Below, piece by piece: positions 8,359 through 19,602 of a stretch of DNA of 64,000 nucleotides; positions within the stretch are counted from its first letter, which is position 1; the number at the start of each line of letters is the position of its first letter. The position numbers and the translations under genes were made by a program. Source of the stretch: Crocinitomicaceae bacterium (GTDB lineage Bacteria > Bacteroidota > Bacteroidia > Flavobacteriales_G > Salibacteraceae); assembly GCA_002713215.1 (NCBI GenBank), contig PAVO01000005.1:62001-126000 (forward strand). Reading direction: 5' to 3'. The notes beneath the pieces are model-generated. The model had not been told where the DNA came from. It searched no databases and saw only the letters and a program-made list of their open reading frames with translations.

Positions 8359-8542
8359 TCCGGATTATAGTTTTAGCACGATTAACTTGCTAATAAATTG
8401 AAAAACAAAAGGTTAATCTTATTTTTCTAATCAATAAATAACTTGTGATTTACAAAGACTAAAAGTACTTTTTTTGCATTGGAGCTTTAGTGGGCGCCAG
8501 TGCTTTTATAAACAAGGTATAAACACAGAACTGTTAATAGGT

Positions 8543-9070
8543 ATGATCTCGGTGATATGCGGAACAAATAGGAAGGGCAGCAACAGCTTGAAATTTTGTA
8601 ATTCTATTTCAACTATTTTGAATCAATTGGATCAGGATAGCCGAAAACTTGACCTGCGGGATTTGCCCAATGACTTTGTTTTTAATAATGAAGTATACGG
8701 TGCATCGAATGGAACGTTGGACCAACTTCAAAACGATCATGTAGCGGATGCAGATCGATTTATTTTCGTAATACCTGAATACAATGGAAGTTTCCCTGGG
8801 GTGGTAAAAGCATTTTTAGATAGTTTTTCTCCAAGTAAAATCCATTACAAAAAGGCCTTAATTATTGGTATTTCTTCTGGAAGATCGGGTAATGTAAGAG
8901 GACTTGAGCATTTTACCGGCGTATTGAACTACTTAAGAGTAACGGTTTACCCGTTTAAACCTGCAATTGCGAACTGTCACCACCTGATTGATGAGGATCA
9001 GAATGTGGTAAGGGACGAAAAAACGTTGGAACTACTTCAATCGACCATTGAAGAGTTTTTGAAGTTTTAG
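8543..9070 (+). CDS. NADPH-dependent FMN reductase family protein
   Basis: Flavodoxin-fold protein of 175 residues. The FMN phosphate loop is GTNRKGSNSLK near the N-terminus, and PEYNGSFPGVVKAFLDSF is the second hallmark of the NAD(P)H:FMN/quinone reductase family (YieF/ChrR-like). Likely cytoplasmic and acting on quinones or flavins; the true substrate is unknown. I chose the ATG at 8543 because the flavin loop follows within ten residues; the in-frame TTG at 8474 would add 23 residues of non-conserved sequence. The last 4 bp overlap the convergent DUF6702 gene. Confidence 0.88.
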   Translation: MISVICGTNRKGSNSLKFCNSISTILNQLDQDSRKLDLRDLPNDFVFNNEVYGASNGTLDQLQNDHVADADRFIFVIPEYNGSFPGVVKAFLDSFSPSKIHYKKALIIGISSGRSGNVRGLEHFTGVLNYLRVTVYPFKPAIANCHHLIDEDQNVVRDEKTLELLQSTIEEFLKF

Positions 9071-9582
9071 TCTTTCTGTTCCACCAGATTAAAGGTTTTG
9101 CCGGTTTCCAGGCCTTCCAGTACAAAACTTCGGTTTTTACCTCCGTATTTTAAATGAACTACATTGACCTGGTCGAGGTAGAGTTTCATCATCATTTCGT
9201 TTTTTACTTCAATGGACTTCACTTTCCTAGGGAGCGGAATTTCATAATAAATAAACACTTCATCCTTATCAATCTCCCAACCGATCCAGGTGAAGGAAAT
9301 TGCTTTGTTATTTACCTTGTAACCAACGGCCTGCTGCACGTATTTCTGGATAAGTTTATGACTGGCTTCGCTTCCCTGAATTTCATTTAGAAACACTTTT
9401 TCGCCGGAGAAAGTTTTAAGTGATTTCTCCAGGTCGTCCACAAAAGTTTTTAAAGTGATTTGAAGCGTTTTGTTTTCGGAGTTGTGGTCCATTTGCATAA
9501 TGGAAACATGCAGGGGGTGGGGAACGGAGGGACTAGAAAAATTACAATGAATAATAAGAAGACCTAACTGGAGCCACTTCAT
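9067..9582 (-). CDS. DUF6702 family protein, probably exported
   Basis: 171 residues matching DUF6702: after a short hydrophobic leader comes HPLHVSIMQMDHN followed by LQITLKTFVDDLEKSL, which defines the family. Members are predicted periplasmic beta-rich proteins of unknown function, common in Flavobacteriia and often next to metallopeptidase genes. Here the M1 peptidase gene is 1.8 kb away with one secreted protein gene between. The leader (residues 1-16) looks like a weak signal peptide. Transcription converges with the FMN reductase gene. Confidence 0.75.
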   Translation of the reverse strand: MKWLQLGLLIIHCNFSSPSVPHPLHVSIMQMDHNSENKTLQITLKTFVDDLEKSLKTFSGEKVFLNEIQGSEASHKLIQKYVQQAVGYKVNNKAISFTWIGWEIDKDEVFIYYEIPLPRKVKSIEVKNEMMMKLYLDQVNVVHLKYGGKNRSFVLEGLETGKTFNLVEQKD

Positions 9583-9605
9583 AACGTATAATTAATCGGA
9601 TTGCG

Positions 9606-11123
9606 CTAAAGTCCTAAAATCTTAGCCGTTCCGTATGCCTGATCGTAGAAAGACCCTCCATATGTGGGTGCATACCACAACAGTCCCTTGTCATGAAGTA
9701 CCTCTGAAGGATTAACAAATCCGCCAAGGTCTTCCATGGTTGTTAATTTATCCCTGGTCACAACACCGCTATTATTCATTCGGGCAAATACCAACACCTT
9801 AGCTGTTTTGGAATGCCTGGAAAACGTTTTGGTAATCAGTTTTGTATTGTCTCCTGAATAATTATTTATGTGATCCCAGTAGAGTAGGTAGTAGCTCCCC
9901 TCCAAATACTGATAATAGGTAGGTGCAACGCCACTCTCTTTCAAGATAGAAGAGGCATTTTCCAATTTCATGTCTTCATTTAAAGTAAACCGAATAACGT
10001 ATCCGTAATAGGGATGATAGGTACGCACACCATTACTTGATGAGGAACTGGTAGTATATTGTTGTTCACTCAAGAGAATCATTTTATCATTCTTAACAAT
10101 CAGCTCCAAGCAGGTTAACTCATTTAAATTCAATTTTTTGATTTGCCTCATTTCATTTTTGTCCATTTCAAACCAACCGGGAAAGTAGCTCTTATAAAAG
10201 TTGTCATCAAACTCAAAATATTCTGGTTTCGACCAACTATCCTCGCCATATTCTATCTTATAAACCCCATCCTTTTTCCGTTTATTATGTGATTTGTAAA
10301 AACCAACTATATATACACCCTTATCTGCCGAGAATCCGACTATAGATCTTTTTACCTCTTCCTCTTCGTGCAGTTTAATGGTTTTACTAAAATAATTGTC
10401 CGAAATCCATAGATGAACAATTTCGGCAGGCTTTCCCTTTTTGTATTTCTCATATATGTATATCGTTAAATCATTGCCTTCTCCGACTGCTACCGATCTA
10501 TACGTGGAATATTTAATGTCTTCCTGATTCAATTGCCCCTTGTTTACCACCTTTAGATTTTCGCTAAGCAATACGAATTTGAATTCTTTTCCCGTTTCTG
10601 TTTTATTCAATGCCCCGATAAACAATCTAAACTTATTTGAAGGTGTTTTTAGTTCTTCGATTTCCAGAGGTGAAGCACCTTTGGGCAATAAAAACTCCAC
10701 CAATTTTACGGGCTGGACGGAAATTTGAAACGATTCACCATCAATTCGTGTGCAGTAAATGGTGCGCTTCTTACCACGACCACGTTTATATTCGGTAAGT
10801 ACAGCAACATCTCCTTCAACCTCGAACAGTCCAATTATTGTGACGGCATCATTACCTTCTTTGTGGCAACAGTTCAGGGCTACTTCCCTCAAAACTTTTA
10901 GATTTTTGTCAAACTCCTGAAAAGTGAGTGTGTTTTTTGAATTTAGAACCATGATTAACTTACCTGCTTTGGTTCTATAAACGAGTTCTGGCTGCCCTTT
11001 ATCCTTGGTTAAACCCTCCGTGTACTTTATACTGGCAATATCTGCTTTATCCTGAGCTAAAGCAACGGAAAAGAAAAGTATGCTAATGATAAGCGTTGCA
11101 AAAAGTTGAAGACTTATTTTCAT
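9606..11123 (-). CDS. Secreted protein of unknown function, 505 aa
   Basis: Starts with a clear Sec signal peptide (MKISLQLFATLIISILFFSVALAQ); an upstream in-frame start would place 31 unlike residues before it, so the ATG at 11123 is preferred. The mature protein is rich in alternating beta-type segments with repeated patterns (lines such as VLTEYKRGRGKK, LTIYIYEKYKKGK, RFTLNEDMKLENA), suggesting a beta-propeller-like fold that may bind ligand. No T9SS domain or catalytic motif is evident. A 214-bp non-coding gap separates it from the divergent M1 peptidase gene. Confidence 0.7.
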   Translation of the reverse strand: MKISLQLFATLIISILFFSVALAQDKADIASIKYTEGLTKDKGQPELVYRTKAGKLIMVLNSKNTLTFQEFDKNLKVLREVALNCCHKEGNDAVTIIGLFEVEGDVAVLTEYKRGRGKKRTIYCTRIDGESFQISVQPVKLVEFLLPKGASPLEIEELKTPSNKFRLFIGALNKTETGKEFKFVLLSENLKVVNKGQLNQEDIKYSTYRSVAVGEGNDLTIYIYEKYKKGKPAEIVHLWISDNYFSKTIKLHEEEEVKRSIVGFSADKGVYIVGFYKSHNKRKKDGVYKIEYGEDSWSKPEYFEFDDNFYKSYFPGWFEMDKNEMRQIKKLNLNELTCLELIVKNDKMILLSEQQYTTSSSSSNGVRTYHPYYGYVIRFTLNEDMKLENASSILKESGVAPTYYQYLEGSYYLLYWDHINNYSGDNTKLITKTFSRHSKTAKVLVFARMNNSGVVTRDKLTTMEDLGGFVNPSEVLHDKGLLWYAPTYGGSFYDQAYGTAKILGL

Positions 11124-11337
11124 TTTTAAAGTTTTTGCTAAATCCGTTTCTCCGAGGTTACGCGCCCAAAGTAATGAATTATTTGATATCGGAAGTGAAG
11201 GTTTCGGAACCCGCAATTAAGGTAGAAAAGGCGAAATTAAAATGCAATTGGCCGGAACGAATAGAACCATCCATCAAGTTTTTTAATCACAGCTTTAATG
11301 ATCGTGTTATTTTCGTCACCGAATTCACCTTACATCT

Positions 11338-13644
11338 ATGAGATATAAATTAAATATTCTGGCAGCACTGGTTTTTATAGCGGGATCGTTAAGTGCGCAG
11401 GAAAATACAAATACCAATAAATTCCGGCAGTTGTATCAGGAACTACCAACACCCAATGCCTATAGAACTGCATCAGGTGCGCCTGGGCCGTGGTATTATC
11501 AACAGCAAGCCGACTATAAAATGAATATTGAGTTGGATGACGCCAAGCAAATTATCCGCGGTCAGGAAACCATAACCTACACCAATAACTCAAAAGATCA
11601 ATTGACCTACTTGTGGTTGCAATTGGATCAAAACGTAAGAGCAAAAGACAGTGAAACGAAACTGGTGAGTACCCAAACATTGGGCAAGAAATCCTCATTT
11701 CGAGGCATGGATAGGATGATGTCTGATTTTGACGGTGGTTTTAAAGTGGAGGAAGTAAAAGATGCTTCCGGCAAAGATTTGACCTATACCATCAACAAAA
11801 CCATGATGCGCATTGACCTTCCAAAAACCCTTAGTCCGGGAGGCAAAATTTCTTTCAAGATCAAATGGTGGTACAATGTCAATAACCGAATGGAAATAGG
11901 GGGCAGAAGTGGTTATGAATACTTTGAAGAAGATGACAATTACCTCTATACCATTGCCCAATTCTTTCCCCGAATGTGTGTATATAATGAGGTTGAGGGT
12001 TGGCAAAACAAGCAGTTTTTAGGTCGTGGGGAGTTTACACTTCCATTTGGAAATTATGAGGTAAGCTTGACTGTTCCTGAAGATCATATGGTTGCTGCAA
12101 CCGGAGAATTACAGAATGCGTCTTCTGTATTAACAACTGAACAAAGAAGCAGACTAAGTAAGGCAAAGACTGCCGATAAACCGGTTATGATTGTTACTCC
12201 CGACGAGGCCCTGGATGCTGAAAAAGAAAAAAAGACAGGAACTAAAACATGGAACTTTAAAGCAACCAATGTTCGTGATTTTGGGTTCGCCAGTAGCCGT
12301 AAATTCATTTGGGATGCTATTGGTGTAAAGCTGGGCAGTAGAACCGTGATGTGTATGAGTATGTATCCTAAAGAAGGGAATCCCTTGTGGGAGCAGTACA
12401 GTACCGAGGTAGTTGCGCACACCATCAGAACTTACAGCAAGTACACGTTTGATTATCCATATCCTGTTGCGTGGAGCGTTCATGCCAACCACATAGGAAT
12501 GGAATATCCCATGATTTGTTTTAACGGGGGCAGGCCTGAGAAAGACGGAACCTATAGTGAAGGAACTAAATATGGAATGATTGGAGTGATTACCCACGAG
12601 GTAGGCCATAACTTCTTTCCCATGATTGTAAATAGCGACGAGCGTCAATGGACTTGGATGGATGAGGGACTCAATACCTTCGTTCAATACCTCACTCAGA
12701 GCGAATGGAGTTCACATTATCCTCACCGCAGAGGACCTGCAGCTAAGATTGTTCCTTATATGAAAGGAGACAAGAGTCGAATTTCTCCAATTATGACCAA
12801 CTCAGAAAGTATCTGGCAATTTGGGAACAATGCTTATGGTAAACCGGCAACGGCTTTAAACATTCTTAGAGAAACTGTAATGGGCCGGGAATTATTCGAC
12901 TATGCATTTAAAGAATATTGTACGCGCTGGATGTTTAAACACCCAAGCCCTGCTGATTTTTTCAGAACTATGGAAGATGCCAGTGGAATGGATCTGGATT
13001 GGTTCTGGAGGGGATGGTTTTATACCACCGATCATGTTGATATTAGTTTGGAAGAGGTAAAATGGTACCAGATTAATACCATGAACCCATCTGTTGAGAA
13101 GAAATGGAGCAAAGAGCAGGACGAATCAAAACGCAAGTTTATTGGCCAAATAAGAAACGATTCTACGATTAACTTTATGATAGACCAGAAGCCCGAGTTG
13201 AAAGATTTTTATGATACCGATTTCAGGTATACGGTGAACGAAGTAGATGAGGCTGAATACAAGAAAAAAATGGAGCGACTGAGTGATAAGCAAAAAGCGC
13301 TTTTGAATTCGAACATGAATTTTTATCAGTTGCGATTTAAAAATTTAGGCGGATTGGTTATGCCAGTTATTCTTGAAATAACCTTTACGGATAATAGTAA
13401 GGAAGTGATTCGGATTCCTGCCGAAATATGGAGGCAGAACAACGAAGAAGTTTCAAAGGTCTTGTTTTTTGAAAAGGAAGTTAAAGGAATAGAAATTGAT
13501 CCATTCCTCGAAACGGCCGATGTTGATACCGATAACAACTATTGGCCCAGGGTGATTCGTGCTACCCGTTTTGACGTATACAAATCGGGGAACTATAAAA
13601 GGCAAAACCCTATGCAACGCGCCGGAGAGGGGAAGAAGGAGTAG
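11338..13644 (+). CDS. M1 family zinc metallopeptidase (aminopeptidase N-like)
   Basis: Exported gluzincin peptidase. Signal peptide MRYKLNILAALVFIAGSLSAQ. The zinc site is H420-E421-x-x-H424, with the third ligand Glu443 in WMDEGLN, 18 residues further on as in M1 enzymes. The substrate-recognition motif usually written GxMEN is here GMEYP (about residue 386), a variant common in the Bacteroidota branch and likely to alter exopeptidase specificity. 768 residues is shorter than E. coli PepN (870). No T9SS sorting domain is seen, so periplasmic location is likely. The gene is followed by an AT-rich hairpin at 13658-13692. Confidence 0.92.
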   Translation: MRYKLNILAALVFIAGSLSAQENTNTNKFRQLYQELPTPNAYRTASGAPGPWYYQQQADYKMNIELDDAKQIIRGQETITYTNNSKDQLTYLWLQLDQNVRAKDSETKLVSTQTLGKKSSFRGMDRMMSDFDGGFKVEEVKDASGKDLTYTINKTMMRIDLPKTLSPGGKISFKIKWWYNVNNRMEIGGRSGYEYFEEDDNYLYTIAQFFPRMCVYNEVEGWQNKQFLGRGEFTLPFGNYEVSLTVPEDHMVAATGELQNASSVLTTEQRSRLSKAKTADKPVMIVTPDEALDAEKEKKTGTKTWNFKATNVRDFGFASSRKFIWDAIGVKLGSRTVMCMSMYPKEGNPLWEQYSTEVVAHTIRTYSKYTFDYPYPVAWSVHANHIGMEYPMICFNGGRPEKDGTYSEGTKYGMIGVITHEVGHNFFPMIVNSDERQWTWMDEGLNTFVQYLTQSEWSSHYPHRRGPAAKIVPYMKGDKSRISPIMTNSESIWQFGNNAYGKPATALNILRETVMGRELFDYAFKEYCTRWMFKHPSPADFFRTMEDASGMDLDWFWRGWFYTTDHVDISLEEVKWYQINTMNPSVEKKWSKEQDESKRKFIGQIRNDSTINFMIDQKPELKDFYDTDFRYTVNEVDEAEYKKKMERLSDKQKALLNSNMNFYQLRFKNLGGLVMPVILEITFTDNSKEVIRIPAEIWRQNNEEVSKVLFFEKEVKGIEIDPFLETADVDTDNNYWPRVIRATRFDVYKSGNYKRQNPMQRAGEGKKE

Positions 13645-13657
13645 ATGGTTGAATTGA

Positions 13658-13692
13658 TTTTAGATATTTAATCCAATATCCAATATCTAAAA
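13658..13692 (+). terminator. AT-rich hairpin after the M1 peptidase gene
   Basis: An 11-bp perfect inverted repeat, TTTTAGATATT (13658-13668) with AATATCTAAAA (13682-13692). The loop holds a partial tandem repeat of CCAATAT. Position 14 bp after the stop codon fits a transcription terminator, although the stem lacks GC pairs; it may instead be an interspersed repeat. Confidence 0.45.
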
Positions 13693-13739
13693 CCTCCCCA
13701 TTTCTATACATAACCAGATACTAAATTTACTTTTGCTGC

Positions 13740-14078
13740 ATGAGCGATTCAAGCATACCTTGTCCACAATGTAATTCACCCTATGCCTACCCAATGGATA
13801 GTTTAATGGCCTGCCCGGAATGTGGCCACGAATGGAACCCCAATGAACCAGATACCAGTGAAGAAGATGTGGTAAAAGACGCAAACGGTAATGTTTTGCA
13901 GGATGGAGACTCAGTCGTTGTAATTAAAAACCTACCTGTAAAGGGGGCTCCTAAACCGGTAAAGGCAGGAACAAAGGTCAAGAACATCAGATTAACCGAA
14001 GGAGACCATAACATCAGTTGTAAAATTGATGGTTTTGGAGCTATGGGGTTAAAGTCTGAATTTGTTCGTAAGGCATAG
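13740..14078 (+). CDS. PhnA/YjdM family zinc-ribbon protein
   Basis: 112 residues. The N-terminal zinc ribbon has two Cys pairs (CPQCNS and CPECGHEW), followed by the PhnA C-terminal domain with the pattern [23 protein letters not shown] and ending [10 protein letters not shown]. The family was once linked to phosphonate use, but that link is not supported by biochemistry; function is unknown. A TACTTTTG box (13728-13735) lies 4 bp before the ATG, so if it is the -7 element the message would be almost leaderless. Confidence 0.88.
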   Translation: MSDSSIPCPQCNSPYAYPMDSLMACPECGHEWNPNEPDTSEEDVVKDANGNVLQDGDSVVVIKNLPVKGAPKPVKAGTKVKNIRLTEGDHNISCKIDGFGAMGLKSEFVRKA

Positions 14079-14105
14079 GTAATGCTACAATATAAAGATT
14101 TGTCT

Positions 14106-14157
14106 ACCCTTCGATACGATTCCCATACTCGGAATCACTCAGGAAGACAAACCTTAC
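14106..14157. repeat. Interspersed hairpin repeat, copy A
   Basis: Conserved flanks ACCC-TTCGATAC on the left and ACTCAGGAAGACAAACCTTA on the right enclose a 6-bp stem (GATTCC with GGAATC). A second copy with the same flanks but a different self-complementary stem is at 16773-16827. It lies in the 111-bp gap between two convergent genes, a usual place for REP-like elements. Confidence 0.6.
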
Positions 14158-14189
14158 CGTATCCATAGTATTCTACCATTGAACCTGTT

Positions 14190-15515
14190 TTATTTATTTC
14201 CGTACCTTTTTCTTTTTAATAAAATCCAATCGGTAAACAGGAGAATGAACACTACTAGGTATTCCAATGCTACAAGTATGGCACTTTCTTCATAAGGAAG
14301 GGTTCGGTAGGTAAAATAACTTAGACCAGCCACGTATGTCCAGGCCAAAATGTACTTAACGGGTTGAAAAACACTTAAGGCCAGTACGGTAGTTAAATAC
14401 CAGGGGTGAACCACTGCCGAAAAGAAGTAATAGAACGCCTGTGTCATGCTCATTTTTGCCGGGAGGTTTTTGAGCATGCTGGTTTTAGAAAGGCTAAACC
14501 AGGCCAGGGCGGCTATGGGGAATATCAGTAAGGCCGGAGCTATATACGATTTGTTAATTCCAAGCAGCGTGAAGGAAAGATCAGAAATGATGGTATAGAA
14601 GAAGGAATTGAACTGGAAGGAGTGAAAATACAACTGAATGCTACCGGAAAGGTTGGTTAAAAAGTCGTATGACGCAAACGGGATAAAGAGGAATAGGTTA
14701 AGACCAAGCACAACCAGAACATAAAGAGCCAGTTTTATAAAGTTCATTTTCCTGAACAATAAAGGAAGGAAGAGTAGCGGAAGAAGCTTGATGGATACAG
14801 CCAACCCAAATAACATCGCACTCAGCCACATTCGTTTCGTTTTAAACAAATAGATGGAAACTAACAGCAAAAAGATCATTACTCCTTCATAATGGGCATT
14901 TCCACACAATTCTATAATTACTAATGGGTTTAGCGTGTATAGCAATGCATTCCTGGGGTTTACATCATAGATTTTTAGTAGTTTGGGAAGAATCAGTAAG
15001 GTTCCAATTTCTGCTAAGAGAATCCAGACTTTAATTCCGAAGGCGGAGAACAATCCTTTACTAATTCCAAAAAGTGCAACTGAAGCGGCAAATAAGAATT
15101 GATTCAGGGGAGGGTATACTGTAAAGTAATCGGGAGAATTCATGTTATTGAACAACTCTTGAGCAGCTATTGGATCAAGCAGGTGGTTATTAATGATGTT
15201 CCTTGGTGTATGTAAGTAAGGATTTATTCCTTCTATTGTTAAATTACCATCCCATAGAAACCGGTAAAAGTCATCACTTAATTCAGGTACCGAAACCGCT
15301 GCAATAATCCGAGCAACAATTCCAAATTTTAAAGCTGTTGCAAGAGATAACTGTTTTTGGAGAAAGAAATAGGAAATGAAAAGGAGTGTGTATAAGCAGA
15401 AGTACAGAACAAAGTCGGTCCGCGGAATAAAATTAAAAATCATAAAATACCAAACCAGGCTTGCATAGGCCTGCGTCCTATCGAAAGAGAAACTGAGAAT
15501 GTTTGATAGCTGCAT
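14190..15515 (-). CDS. GT-C fold polyprenol-dependent glycosyltransferase
   Basis: 441 residues with about ten membrane helices. The first extracytoplasmic loop has SDDFYRFLWDGNLTIEGINP, which matches the acidic DD catalytic motif and WDG signature of the GT87/MptB-like (DUF2029) group. Such enzymes transfer mannose or another hexose from a lipid-phosphate sugar donor to envelope glycans. Donor and acceptor cannot be inferred, because no glycan cluster surrounds it. The ATG at 15515 is divergent to the sorted protein gene at 15589 with a 73-bp gap. Confidence 0.78.
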   Translation of the reverse strand: MQLSNILSFSFDRTQAYASLVWYFMIFNFIPRTDFVLYFCLYTLLFISYFFLQKQLSLATALKFGIVARIIAAVSVPELSDDFYRFLWDGNLTIEGINPYLHTPRNIINNHLLDPIAAQELFNNMNSPDYFTVYPPLNQFLFAASVALFGISKGLFSAFGIKVWILLAEIGTLLILPKLLKIYDVNPRNALLYTLNPLVIIELCGNAHYEGVMIFLLLVSIYLFKTKRMWLSAMLFGLAVSIKLLPLLFLPLLFRKMNFIKLALYVLVVLGLNLFLFIPFASYDFLTNLSGSIQLYFHSFQFNSFFYTIISDLSFTLLGINKSYIAPALLIFPIAALAWFSLSKTSMLKNLPAKMSMTQAFYYFFSAVVHPWYLTTVLALSVFQPVKYILAWTYVAGLSYFTYRTLPYEESAILVALEYLVVFILLFTDWILLKRKRYGNK

Positions 15516-15588
15516 TGAAGAACAAACCTAGTAAAGGCTATTTAAGGAGCTCCATGAAAATTGTAATTAAAACGACTAAATAATAAAT

Positions 15589-16584
15589 ATGAAAAAACAA
15601 CTATTCTCTATTCTTATTGGACTGCCCGTAATTGGGTTTTCGCAAATAACACTCGATTCGGCCGATATAATTCCAAATGTTGGAGATACGACAGGATATT
15701 ATACCATGAAAGACCCTCACACCATTGGAGCCATTGCAGGCCCGGGTTCAGGAGCAAGCTGGGACTATTCAACTATGGTGATTGAAGATTCAGCTGTTAT
15801 TGAATTTGAGGCGCCCCGAAGAGGTGGCCTAACGCCGGATCCGGCAAGCACAACTATTGCTGAACAATTTTCTGGAGCTTTTGCCGATAGGATTCAATAT
15901 AAAGCTACTTCATCGGATTTATACATTGTGGGCACCAGGAGTGGAATTACCCAAACAAGCTATGGGAAAGACAGTTTATTAAAATTTAAGTTCCCTGTAA
16001 AATATAACGATAGTTATACTACGAATATCGACGTGGAATCGGGAAGAATAGTAAAAACTTACCGCAAAGGATCGTACAAGGTAACTGTGGATGGAGAAGG
16101 CAAACTCATACTTCCTTACGGTGAGTTAAAAAACATAATGAGGGTAAAGGTTGAAATGAATTACAAAGACAGTTCTCGTTTTAACCAGTCTACTTATTCA
16201 AGTACGGCATACGAATATTGGCAAAAGGGCTCAATTAGTTATGTAATGAAAATTGAGTTTATTGATGAGGGGAGAAATAAGGATACCATTGTAGTATATC
16301 GTAAAGGGGAAGAAGTACACCATAACCCCACCGGTATTGCAACCTATTATAAGAATGGAAGTGTTTTACTTTATCCAAACCCCGCAAGCGATATATTAAA
16401 TGTACAAGCCGACGGTTTGAATGAATTGAACGCTTACAAGATTTTTAACATTCTTGGAGAGACAAAATTTACCGGAAATCTTGAAAATGGAAATCAAATT
16501 AACATTGAAGAGCTTTCAGTTGGAATGTATTTCGTTGACTTTGAAGGAACGGGCTTAGCCCCAATTCGATTTATAAAGAAGTAA
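15589..16584 (+). CDS. Secreted protein with T9SS type A sorting domain
   Basis: 331 residues: signal peptide MKKQLFSILIGLPVIGFSQ, an unknown beta-rich middle domain with repeated Tyr/Lys segments, and a C-terminal domain starting LLYPNPASDILNVQ and ending FIKK, the T9SS type A pattern that directs export across the outer membrane and is then cleaved. The middle domain does not match any enzyme I know. It is a single-gene unit: a strong terminator follows at 16605-16633. Confidence 0.82.
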   Translation: MKKQLFSILIGLPVIGFSQITLDSADIIPNVGDTTGYYTMKDPHTIGAIAGPGSGASWDYSTMVIEDSAVIEFEAPRRGGLTPDPASTTIAEQFSGAFADRIQYKATSSDLYIVGTRSGITQTSYGKDSLLKFKFPVKYNDSYTTNIDVESGRIVKTYRKGSYKVTVDGEGKLILPYGELKNIMRVKVEMNYKDSSRFNQSTYSSTAYEYWQKGSISYVMKIEFIDEGRNKDTIVVYRKGEEVHHNPTGIATYYKNGSVLLYPNPASDILNVQADGLNELNAYKIFNILGETKFTGNLENGNQINIEELSVGMYFVDFEGTGLAPIRFIKK

Positions 16585-16604
16585 AGTTCCCAATCTTCTA
16601 ATCA

Positions 16605-16633
16605 CAAAAAAGCCTCCATTTGGAGGCTTTTTT
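16605..16633 (+). terminator. Rho-independent terminator
   Basis: A 7-bp GC-rich stem, GCCTCCA (16612-16618) with TGGAGGC (16621-16627), is preceded by an A run and followed by a T run, so it can work in both directions. It ends the gene at 15589-16584. The rest of 16634-16848 contains no gene; it has weak hairpins (for example CTTTTG near 16682 with CAAAAG) and the repeat at 16773-16827. Confidence 0.85.
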
Positions 16634-16772
16634 GTTTTTGGTTTATGAACCTTTCAAAAGGTGTTGTTTGTCATCTTGAGTGCTTTTGGTCTGTAAGAGC
16701 AAAAGTGTATTAAAAGAGGCAAACGTCTTTGTCTCTTATTACAGAATAAAAATGGATTAGAAGTTCGATTTT

Positions 16773-16827
16773 ACCCACTTCGATACAACCACAATTCTTG
16801 TGGTTACTCAGCAGGACAAAACCTTAA
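16773..16827. repeat. Interspersed hairpin repeat, copy B
   Basis: Flanks ACCC-CTTCGATAC and ACTCAG-AGGACAAA-ACCTTA match copy A at 14106-14157. The stem is AACCACAA (16787-16794) with TTGTGGTT (16798-16805). The stem sequence differs from copy A while pairing is kept, which suggests selection on structure. It lies 22 bp before the end of the isocitrate dehydrogenase gene. Confidence 0.6.
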
Positions 16828-16848
16828 CTAAGACCTGGAGACTAAAAG

Positions 16849-19107
<2,259 letters not shown>

Positions 19108-19181
19108 TCAATGAAATGGAGTAGGATATCTATCATATGTATGGGCAAATAATTTATTCCATTAACTAAATAAATAATTAT

Positions 19182-19223
19182 ATAACTAAAAATATAGTTG
19201 TATAACTAAAAACGCTATATTTG
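19182..19223 (+). promoter_or_regulatory. Promoter and likely BlaI-type operator
   Basis: The -7 box TATATTTG is at 19216-19223, with a TTG at 19198-19200 (15-bp spacer, shorter than usual). Overlapping it is the dyad AACTA-N6-TAGTT (about 19183-19198) and a repeated TATAACTAAAAA. BlaI/MecI repressors bind dyads over their own promoters, so autoregulation is a reasonable inference. Confidence 0.5.
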
Positions 19224-19242
19224 CCCTGGAAATTACTTTAAT

Positions 19243-19602
19243 ATGGAATTAACAAAAGCAGAAGAACAAGTAATGCTGACTCTTTGGAAGATAAAAAGGG
19301 GAGTGGTACACGATATAATTGCAGAGCTGGATAATCCTAAACCAGCCTATACTACCGTTTCGACCTTGATTCGAATATTGGAAAAGAAAGGTTTTGTCGA
19401 TCACAAGGCATATGGAAAAACACATGAGTATTTTCCCGCTATTTCTAAGAAGAAGTATTCTAAAAATATTTCCGATAAAATGCTTTCGGGGTATTTCGAA
19501 GGCTCCTTTCAGAACATGGTTTCGTTTTTTGTAAAGGAGAAAAAATTATCGGTACATGAATTGGAAGAGATCATTAAAAACCTAAAATCGGATAAAAAAT
19601 GA
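19243..19602 (+). CDS. BlaI/MecI family transcriptional repressor
   Basis: 119 residues with the family's winged-helix domain: LTKAEEQVMLTLWKIKRG at the start, then the recognition helix region PAYTTVSTLIRILEKKGFVDHKAYG. The C-terminal third is the dimerisation region, where the classical protease cleavage occurs. It overlaps the M56 gene by 4 bp, so they are translationally coupled as in BlaI/BlaR1 systems. In Bacteroidota such pairs respond to unknown envelope cues rather than to beta-lactams; no beta-lactamase gene is nearby. Confidence 0.9.
   Translation: MELTKAEEQVMLTLWKIKRGVVHDIIAELDNPKPAYTTVSTLIRILEKKGFVDHKAYGKTHEYFPAISKKKYSKNISDKMLSGYFEGSFQNMVSFFVKEKKLSVHELEEIIKNLKSDKK

Noticed and set aside
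8474-8542. TTG start for the FMN reductase gene
   Set aside because: Adds 23 residues with no family match; the conserved flavin loop begins right after the ATG at 8543.
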